From assembly GCA_016183835.1 (NCBI GenBank), contig JACPDV010000440.1, positions 1 through 14,537 on the forward strand: 14,537 nucleotides of DNA, in the 5' to 3' direction. Below the pieces are notes generated by a model that was not told the DNA's origin, did not search any database, and saw only the letters and a list, made by a program, of their open reading frames with translations. A program made the translations under genes and the position numbers. This DNA comes from Armatimonadota bacterium. GTDB taxonomy: Bacteria > Armatimonadota > UBA10988. Shown piece by piece: positions 7,901 through 13,061 of this stretch (its first letter is position 1; every line of letters starts with the position of its first letter).

Positions 7901-8195
7901 AACGGCCTGGCAGACGGGCGACATCTGGCTGCGGCGGGGCTTCGAGCTGGGCAAGGCGCCGGCGGGGCTGGACGCGGTGATCCTGCGGGTCAACCACGAC
8001 GAGGACTGCGAGGTGTACCTGAACGGCGAGCGGGTGTTGGCGCTGCGCGGGTATCACAACCAGTACGAGGACCACGTCTTGCCGCCGGAGGCGGTGGGGC
8101 GGTTGAAGGCGGGGGGTAACGTGATCGCGGTGCACTGTCACCAGACGGTGGGGGGGCAGAATGTCGATGTGGGTGTGGCGATCATCCGGGAGTAG
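4983..8195 (+). CDS. Exported glycoside hydrolase family 2 enzyme (beta-galactosidase/beta-glucuronidase type) with long C-terminal extension
   Basis: This encodes 1070 residues. The start has GGAAGGA seven bases upstream, and the N-terminus (MLPPLLALFGPLAS) looks like a short signal peptide. The GH2 layout is clear. A sugar-binding sandwich lies at about 30-185, with VWVNGREVGGHEGGYTPF (117-134) and TTSGIWQPVWLE (172-183). An Ig-like domain spans about 186-288 and ends near YFGLRTI. A TIM barrel spans about 290-580, with LLNGKPVYLRGALHQ (303-317), the acid/base Glu413 in FNETWG, and the probable nucleophile Glu508 in MNSEYGG. Both catalytic carboxylates are therefore present. A further beta-sandwich occupies about 605-690 and a less clear region about 700-900. 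The last 150 residues, with WRYTTAQPPAGW, NHDEDCEVYLNGERV and GGNVIAVHCHQ, resemble a galactose-binding-like jelly roll common in large GH2 enzymes. It should hydrolyse terminal beta-linked sugars outside the cytoplasm. The exact sugar (galactose, glucuronate or mannose) cannot be told. The final 35 bp overlap the next gene. Confidence 0.94.
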   Translation: MLPPLLALFGPLASEPRPEPPRPDLERTGFTQVLHGAWDFCFDPAGDGHVRGLQSPGAAGFDRTITVPYPWESRLSGAAETGYRGVAWYRRTFRTPEHERGYRVHLCFGAVDWACRVWVNGREVGGHEGGYTPFRLDVTDALAAVDNTLVVRVLDETDPDLPTGKQVHWYTTTSGIWQPVWLERVAPTYVEALAVDCDLAAPAAHITATIVAPSPGRARVSVQPEPEHLKPVSQEVELVAGANEVRLTLPVPGGKLWTPEDPQLHTYALVVERDGLKDGVYSYFGLRTIGRGVANGQDHESILLNGKPVYLRGALHQVFNPEGIYTFGTDREIRRDLEIAKEVGWNYLRLHIKVVDPRFLYWADHLGVLLMCDMPNTWGYTPRGRDAWEQTLREAVHRDRAHPSIIAWCDFNETWGLGRLREEPANQAWVAAMYHLTKQLDPTRLVEDNSACNYDHVVSDLNSWHFYIDNYEAARDHIRGVIDQVAPRSGFNYCPGWQQDTAPLMNSEYGGVSAGGGDRDVSWCFKYLTTLLRAEGKCQGYIYTEHCDIEWEHNGLVCYDRTPKVFGYDAFVPGMTVADLQGADFVGTTGPPTINWGQTVVFDPFISHYSALDAVPTLRWRVVGWDTLGQPVQGAEGTVDATWSPAAVTHQPPLTVPLPANLAIGAVGFELHHGGRKVAANYVNVVHLGADRLPAAAALDARRVALRFRPGAIAAAHAPDAPGLLATLDGDKLAAPGKPSFTWHLRLPEPLRGTRFDRLALLLEAGARGGDAKLDWPARRSPQDYPQTKQGRATPSTLSAELDRVPIGTAALADDWADARGVLSHVAYRDHGSFGERVSLTLDLAAQPALAEKLSKGETVALTLRVPDDATDAAGLSIYGERMGRYVLPPTILLEAAALPVPAGWTSAEPVTTDELGSRREKLVPTAEDGGATWRYTTAQPPAGWERPEFDDAGWREGKSSFGAQGTPGALIGTAWQTGDIWLRRGFELGKAPAGLDAVILRVNHDEDCEVYLNGERVLALRGYHNQYEDHVLPPEAVGRLKAGGNVIAVHCHQTVGGQNVDVGVAIIRE

Positions 8196-9387
8196 CCGAC
8201 GGTGGAGGCGGGCGGCACTCGCGCTGGCCGTGCTGCTGGTCGTCTGGCTACACCAGCCGCACTGGTACCCCGCCTGGCAGCTTCAGTGGCGCATCGACCA
8301 GGTGGTCGGCGCAATCGAGGCCGAGGCGGCGCGGCCGGCGTGCTATCGCGTCGAGGTGCGGCGTCGGTACTGGGGATCTGCTAGAAGCCGACGTGAGCCG
8401 CCTGAGGTCTACGAGGCGCACGGCACCTACCACGTGGACGGAAAGCGTTTCCGGGTGGCTCTGGACGGGCGCGGCGTGTCCGAGAATCCGGCGAGCGAAC
8501 CGCGACCCGATCATCTGTTCCAGACATTCGACGGAGTGTGCTTGCGGAGCTTGTCGACCGCGCTTGGGCCGGATCAGCGGCGGAGTCCCATTCCCTGCGT
8601 GGGGGCCACACTGACGATGTCGCCCAGTGGCGCCCTCAGTGCACCGCCCTTGTGGGCCGACCCTGCCGGGTATGGCCGCCTGGCGCCGGTCCCACCTGGC
8701 GTGCTGGATGCCAAGTCCCTGCACGATGCGGTCCGCGTCGGATGGCAGTACGTCTGGGGAAGGCGGCGGATCCGGGTCCGCTGGGCGGCGCGCGTTTCGC
8801 ACAGGGACGCCTGGCTTGACCCGGCGCACGGTTGGCTGGTGCGGCGTTCGTGCGCTCGCGAGTTCTACGAAGGCGCGGACTGCGGAGTGGGTGCGGAACC
8901 CGCGGTCCTGCGATTGTCGGTTCCTCGTGTGGTGCGAATCGACGGTCACTGGCTCCCGCGCTCAGTCTCGCGGTGGGGTTGGAAGGCCGATGCACATGAC
9001 CCGGCACTCGGGGGCTTCGGCTGGGCTCCAGGATGGGTCCTGGCAGCGCTTCGCCGGGTCGGGTTGAGCTCCGCGTGGCGGCGGACGCACGACGAGACCG
9101 TACGCTACGGTCCCTGGCAGCCGGGCGAGCCCCTCAGACCCGGCGACTTCGCCGTCGAGTGGCCGCCAGGAGTAACGCTGCGGTACTACGACTGCGCGGA
9201 CCACTTCCACGCGGGCGTGACCCTGCGGCGCGGTGAGGCGGACCTGGCAAAGTACCTGGCCACCCATCAGGCCGAACGGAGAGAAGCCACGGAGCGCTGG
9301 GAGCGTGAGCGGCCCGAGCGCGACGCGCAGGAGGCGAGGTCTCGTCGCGAGCACCGGCTGCACCCGGACTGGCCGCCGTCCACCTGA
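8161..9387 (+). CDS. Tryptophan-rich membrane-anchored protein of unknown function
   Basis: This encodes 408 residues starting at ATG 8161, inside the end of the GH2 gene in another frame. A second ATG lies at 8167. A G-rich stretch (about 8150-8159) could serve as ribosome-binding site. The start is supported because it precedes a basic head (SSRRWRR) and a hydrophobic segment (about 18-30), so the protein is anchored with its bulk outside or is exported. It contains 24 tryptophans in 408 residues, far more than usual, spread along the whole length (several as GW pairs), plus six cysteines. The region about 60-105 (RVEVRRRYWG, GTYHVDGKRFRVALDG) reads like strands of an open beta-sheet, loosely recalling LolA/LppX-like folds; that is only a resemblance. 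A WPPGVTLRYYD segment (334-344) is followed by a highly charged Arg/Glu helix (365-398). Codon use looks less GC-biased at third positions than in the GH2 gene. I recognise no family; translational coupling to the GH2 gene is inferred. Confidence 0.75.
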   Translation: MSMWVWRSSGSSRRWRRAALALAVLLVVWLHQPHWYPAWQLQWRIDQVVGAIEAEAARPACYRVEVRRRYWGSARSRREPPEVYEAHGTYHVDGKRFRVALDGRGVSENPASEPRPDHLFQTFDGVCLRSLSTALGPDQRRSPIPCVGATLTMSPSGALSAPPLWADPAGYGRLAPVPPGVLDAKSLHDAVRVGWQYVWGRRRIRVRWAARVSHRDAWLDPAHGWLVRRSCAREFYEGADCGVGAEPAVLRLSVPRVVRIDGHWLPRSVSRWGWKADAHDPALGGFGWAPGWVLAALRRVGLSSAWRRTHDETVRYGPWQPGEPLRPGDFAVEWPPGVTLRYYDCADHFHAGVTLRRGEADLAKYLATHQAERREATERWERERPERDAQEARSRREHRLHPDWPPST

Positions 9388-9561
9388 TGGTCGCCGCAGC
9401 GCGGACGGGCGGGGGGACCCCGCCCCTACCAGCGATGCGTTGCGGTCGCGCGGCGCCGCCCTCGCCCAACTTGACCCCCGCCCCACCATGTGCTACACCA
9501 TCTCCCGCGGTCGCATCGCGCTCGCCTACCGCGCGGGGAACGCCGGAACGTGGGGTGGATC
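9388..9561. other. Intergenic gap with a GC-rich hairpin
   Basis: This 174-bp gap lies between the tryptophan-rich gene and the TPR-like gene. Apart from the hairpin at 9407-9425 nothing else was recognised. A reading frame extends from the downstream gene into this gap as far as 9490, but those extra 24 residues are Arg-rich, precede the signal peptide and are taken as non-coding. Confidence 0.6.
9407..9425. terminator. Possible terminator or dispersed GC hairpin
   Basis: GGGCGGGG (9407-9414) pairs perfectly with CCCCGCCC (9418-9425) around a GGA loop, 19 bases after the stop codon of the tryptophan-rich gene. There is no T-run after it, so Rho-independent termination is uncertain. It may instead be a dispersed intergenic palindrome. 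Confidence 0.45.
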
Positions 9562-10653
9562 ATGCGGTGTGGTATCGTTGTCATGCTCGGCTGTCTCTCG
9601 CTTGCCGTGGCTCAGGACGACCCGAAGGCCGCCTTCCTGCCCGTGCGCGACCAGATCAAGCAGGCGCGGGAACAGGGGCAGTTCGAGCAGGCCATCGCCC
9701 TCGCCGAAGGCTACCTCCAGCAGTTCCCCGCCGTCATGCCCTACTCCCGCAACTGCGCCGTCGCCGTCGAGGCCATCCTCTCCCGCGAGCTGACCGACCC
9801 GGCCAAGCGGCTCGTCGTCTATCAGCGCGCCGTCAAGGAGTTCACCACTTCCCCTGACTACTACGCCCTCGGCGCCGCCGGGCTGGCGCGCGACGCCATG
9901 TTCGGCCACAAGGACCCGGGCAAGGCCGAAGCCATCCTCGACGAGGCGACCCGGCTCCTCGGCGACAAGCTCGACGGCACTTACTACCTGCAGTTCAACC
10001 TGCTCCTCCTCCGCATGCACGCCAAGCTGGCGGCCAATCACCCCGACCAGGCGCTCGCCGCCGCCAAGGAGGCCGTCGAACGCTCGCCCTGGATGCTCAG
10101 CGACAAGTGGTTCCTCAGCGGGCTCGTCTCCGTGGCGCAGAAGCTCGACGCGCAGGACCCCAAGCCGCAGCGCACCCTTGGCGCAGCGAAGTTGTTCTAC
10201 GTGCTCTGCGCCTACGACGACAAGGCGATCCAGGAGGCTGTGAGCGCCTGTGCCGACGCGCTCGCCGCGGGCAGCGGGCCGGGCGCCGCGCTGCAAATGG
10301 GCCGCTCGCACAAGGACCCCACCGTTACCAGCCCGCTCAAGCCCATCAAGACCCTCGAGTTCGCCGACCTCGAGGCGATGCAGAAGACCGCCGGCGCCGA
10401 CCTCGACGCGCAGCTCAACATCTATCTCTACAGCGGCCGCTACGCGGAGGCGGTGGCCACGGCGAAGTTCGCGCTCCAGCGCGCGAGCACGCGTGGCAAG
10501 GCGGCGGTGGAGGCGGCGCTGAAGGGCATGGCCCGCTGCTTCAAGGCCTACGACCTGAACGGCGTGCGCGCGGAGCAGTACCTCAACTTCAACGCCACCG
10601 GCGCGGGCGAGGACCCGCTGCCGGCGCTCCTGGAGGACCTCGGCGTGCCGTAG
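9562..10653 (+). CDS. Exported TPR-like alpha-helical protein
   Basis: This encodes 363 residues from ATG 9562. That start is chosen because it opens a signal peptide (MRCGIVVMLGCLSLAVAQDD) with likely cleavage after AVA at residue 17. A lipoprotein reading at Cys11 is less likely because the preceding MLG is a poor lipobox. A weak GGGGTGGA ribosome-binding site lies just upstream. The mature protein is helical with TPR-style pairs, for example QAREQGQFEQAIALAEGYLQ (34-53), KLAANHPDQALAAAKEAVER (155-174) and LYSGRYAEAVATAKFALQ (289-306), whose Gly/Ala and aromatic spacing matches tetratricopeptide repeats. Such repeats mediate protein-protein contacts; no enzymatic motif is seen. It converges on the beta-helix gene, with one base between the stop codons. 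Its role in the locus is unknown. Confidence 0.85.
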   Translation: MRCGIVVMLGCLSLAVAQDDPKAAFLPVRDQIKQAREQGQFEQAIALAEGYLQQFPAVMPYSRNCAVAVEAILSRELTDPAKRLVVYQRAVKEFTTSPDYYALGAAGLARDAMFGHKDPGKAEAILDEATRLLGDKLDGTYYLQFNLLLLRMHAKLAANHPDQALAAAKEAVERSPWMLSDKWFLSGLVSVAQKLDAQDPKPQRTLGAAKLFYVLCAYDDKAIQEAVSACADALAAGSGPGAALQMGRSHKDPTVTSPLKPIKTLEFADLEAMQKTAGADLDAQLNIYLYSGRYAEAVATAKFALQRASTRGKAAVEAALKGMARCFKAYDLNGVRAEQYLNFNATGAGEDPLPALLEDLGVP

Positions 10654-10654
10654 G

Positions 10655-13009
10655 CTACTCCGGCGCCTTGGCGACCGTTACCTCATCGATCGCCACCTGC
10701 GCCCCACCGCCGGGCTCGCGCCGGATCGAGATCCGCAGCGGCAGCCCGCGCGCCGCCTCCGGCGCGTGCACCGACAGGACCATCTCCACGTACACCCCGT
10801 GATGCGGCGCGATCAGCGGCTCCGGGAGCACCACCTCTCCCAGTGTCTTGTCGCCCGCCCGGAGCGTCAGGGTCACCCGCGGCCAAGGCTGCTTCTCCTG
10901 GTCGATGCGCTGCCCCGCCCAGACCGACACCTCGTAGCGCGCACCCGGCTCGGCCCGCGCGGCCAGGGCCTGCTCCACCGACACCGCGGCCGGACCGTCG
11001 AGGACCAGCACGTTGTCGCCCGAGGGAGGGTACCAGTTCCACAGCCCCGTGCCGTTGGCGTGCCACACGCGCGCGCCGGCCGGGCCGTCCTCGTGCTCGA
11101 CCCAGCCCGGCACGTCGCCAGCGACCGCGTTGAGCGCGAGCTGCGCCGCCTCGAACCCGCCGTTCGCCACCGCGATCGGCACCGGCGCCGCCGCTGCCGG
11201 CAGCGGCAGCGGGCCGATCTGCTCCCGGTTCCGCGCCGCGTACACCAGCTCCGCCACCTTGGCCACGAACGCGGCGCTGGGCGGCTGCGGGTCTTTCACC
11301 GACGAGGAGCCCGTCTCCGACTGGATCTCCGGCTGGGGCTTGGCCGCGAAGAACCCGCTCAGGAACTCCTCCGACAGGTTCTGCCCGACACTCCGCACCA
11401 GCGTCCCCTCGGCATACCCCAGCGGCCGGCCGACCGGCGAGCGGATCAGCAGCGGGTCTTCGACGATGCTGTGCCGGTCGAGCCGGCGCTCCTTCTCCCA
11501 GGTCTCCAGGCTCAGTCCCGCCGGCCCGCGGTCGATGCTCTCGAACGGCCCGCCCGGCGCCGCCGGCGGTTTCGTCTGCCACACCATGTTGTAGTCGCTG
11601 GCGTTGCCCACGGCCAGGTCGCTGTCGGGCGTGACGCGGAGCAGCGGGTACGAGGTGCCCACGAGCACGTTGTTGTAGACCCCGTTGTGGCAGGTGATGC
11701 GGTCCGCCTTGCCATCGACCTTGCCCTCGCCGCCGACCAGGATCCCGCGCTCACTGGCCACCACCAGATTCTGCGCGACCAGCGTGCGCGAGGAGCCGAA
11801 CAGCGCGATCGCGGCGCAGTTGGGCGCGCCCTCGATGGTGTTGTTGATGAACGCGCCTGTCTCGCCAATCTCGTAGTAGAGCCCGAAGGTGCCGTTGTGG
11901 TGGGCGTAGCAGCGGTTGACGATGCAGTCGCGGGTGTGAATGTCGAACCAGCAGCCCGGCGCCCGGTAGTTGCGGGCGAACTCGCACTGGTCGAACAGCG
12001 TCCGGCGGCCCATGTGCTTCCCGCCGCAGTGCCAATTGGGGTTCCAGTTGAACAGGTTGCTGTCGGTCAGGCGGCAGCGGCGCACGACCAGCCAGGCGTC
12101 GTTGTCCGGCAGCCCTTTGCCCTCGAACCCGCCGATCCCGTTCCCGTTGTGGTGGACCCAGCAGTTCTCGACGAGAGTGGTGGCACTCTCGCCGCCGCGG
12201 ACGTACATGCCCTCGAAGGCGCCGAGCGACACCTCGCAGTCGCGCACAATGCAGCCGTCGGCCGCGGCCATCCCGCCGCCCGGGCCGGCCATGACGAACA
12301 CGATCCCGCCTACCGGCACCACCAGCGGGGCGTACATGAAGTGGATCCCCTCGACCCGGAGCCAGCTCCCGCTCGAGCCCCAGGCGGCGCGCACCGCCCC
12401 CTCCATCAGGTGCTGGTTCGGGTCGGCGTCGCCTTTCAGCCAGACCAACAACCGCTTGTTCGGCTCGTCGTACCAGAAGCTGCCGGGGAACATCGCCTCC
12501 CGGCCGCGGCCGAAGCCGACGAAGTACTGGCAGTAGGCCTTGGGGGGCTTCATCTCCTCGGTGCCGGCGGGCACCCAGAGCGGGAGGAGCGGCTGCTCGT
12601 CGCAGGCGATCAGGCTGGGGTAAGCCCACGGGCAGGTCCAGGTGGTCTCCCAGACGGGGCTCTGGGGCGCATGGCTCCAGCCGCGCAGCTCGTCCGCTCC
12701 CTTCACGACGACCCGCTCGCCCGGCACGGCGCGGTAGGCGATGCGATGCTCCGCCGTGCCCGACTTCTCCACCTTGACCGTCTCGCGATAGACGCCGCCG
12801 TGGAGCCACACGGTGTCGCCCGGCTGCAGCGCCTCGGTGGCCCGGGCGATGGTCTTCCAGGGGTGCTCGGCGGAGCCGTCGTTGGTGTCGGCGGCGCGCG
12901 GGTCGGCGCCGGCGACGTGGAACCAGCGCTCGCCGGCGGGCGGGCTGCCGACGTCGAAGGCCGGGGCGGCGGTCGCGGTGGTGAGCAGAGCGAGCAGCAC
13001 GATGCGCAT
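10655..13009 (-). CDS. Exported right-handed parallel beta-helix protein, possible polysaccharide lyase or hydrolase
   Basis: This encodes 784 residues. A signal peptide covers residues 1-18 (MRIVLLALLTTATAAPAF). Residues about 28-110 match the DUF1565-like cap of beta-helix proteins: FHVAGADPRAADTNDGSAEHPWKTIARA, then LQPGDTVWLHGGVYRETV. A right-handed parallel beta-helix follows at about 210-470. Its coils repeat a motif of Cys, a short strand and HHNG or similar, placing Cys258, Cys283, Cys312, Cys342 and Cys367 at equivalent positions 25-30 residues apart. The last 170 residues (NGGFEAAQ at 616-623, then PSGDNVLVLDG and ending AIDEVTVAK) resemble a galactose-binding-like carbohydrate module. 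The family includes pectate lyases, alginate lyases and epimerases, but many members are uncharacterised and no catalytic triad is assured here. No Shine-Dalgarno is evident. It lies 52 bp after the NHL gene on the same strand, so it is probably co-transcribed with it. Confidence 0.9.
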   Translation of the reverse strand: MRIVLLALLTTATAAPAFDVGSPPAGERWFHVAGADPRAADTNDGSAEHPWKTIARATEALQPGDTVWLHGGVYRETVKVEKSGTAEHRIAYRAVPGERVVVKGADELRGWSHAPQSPVWETTWTCPWAYPSLIACDEQPLLPLWVPAGTEEMKPPKAYCQYFVGFGRGREAMFPGSFWYDEPNKRLLVWLKGDADPNQHLMEGAVRAAWGSSGSWLRVEGIHFMYAPLVVPVGGIVFVMAGPGGGMAAADGCIVRDCEVSLGAFEGMYVRGGESATTLVENCWVHHNGNGIGGFEGKGLPDNDAWLVVRRCRLTDSNLFNWNPNWHCGGKHMGRRTLFDQCEFARNYRAPGCWFDIHTRDCIVNRCYAHHNGTFGLYYEIGETGAFINNTIEGAPNCAAIALFGSSRTLVAQNLVVASERGILVGGEGKVDGKADRITCHNGVYNNVLVGTSYPLLRVTPDSDLAVGNASDYNMVWQTKPPAAPGGPFESIDRGPAGLSLETWEKERRLDRHSIVEDPLLIRSPVGRPLGYAEGTLVRSVGQNLSEEFLSGFFAAKPQPEIQSETGSSSVKDPQPPSAAFVAKVAELVYAARNREQIGPLPLPAAAAPVPIAVANGGFEAAQLALNAVAGDVPGWVEHEDGPAGARVWHANGTGLWNWYPPSGDNVLVLDGPAAVSVEQALAARAEPGARYEVSVWAGQRIDQEKQPWPRVTLTLRAGDKTLGEVVLPEPLIAPHHGVYVEMVLSVHAPEAARGLPLRISIRREPGGGAQVAIDEVTVAKAPE

Positions 13010-13061
13010 GGCGGGCGGATTCGGCGGTCCGGCGAGGCGTCCTCCGCCGCTCCCGCCCCGC
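13010..13061 (-). other. Short gap between the NHL and beta-helix genes
   Basis: The 52-bp gap on the minus strand has no Shine-Dalgarno at normal spacing before the beta-helix ATG; the nearest purine run, GGAGG, is about 30 bases upstream. No terminator hairpin with a T-run was seen. The two genes are therefore likely to share a transcript, with a weak or non-canonical translation start for the second. Confidence 0.5.

Noticed and set aside
6548..8119. 523-codon plus-strand frame inside the GH2 gene
   Set aside because: It is an Arg/Ala-rich out-of-frame reading of the GH2 sequence, without start signals or domains.
4983..8195. Possible frameshift or fusion within the long GH2 gene
   Set aside because: The reading frame is continuous and the domain order is coherent from the signal peptide to the C-terminal module.
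9562..9600. Lipoprotein signal in the TPR-like protein (Cys11)
   Set aside because: The residues before the cysteine (MLG) fit the lipobox poorly, and a better Sec cleavage site (AVA, residue 17) follows.
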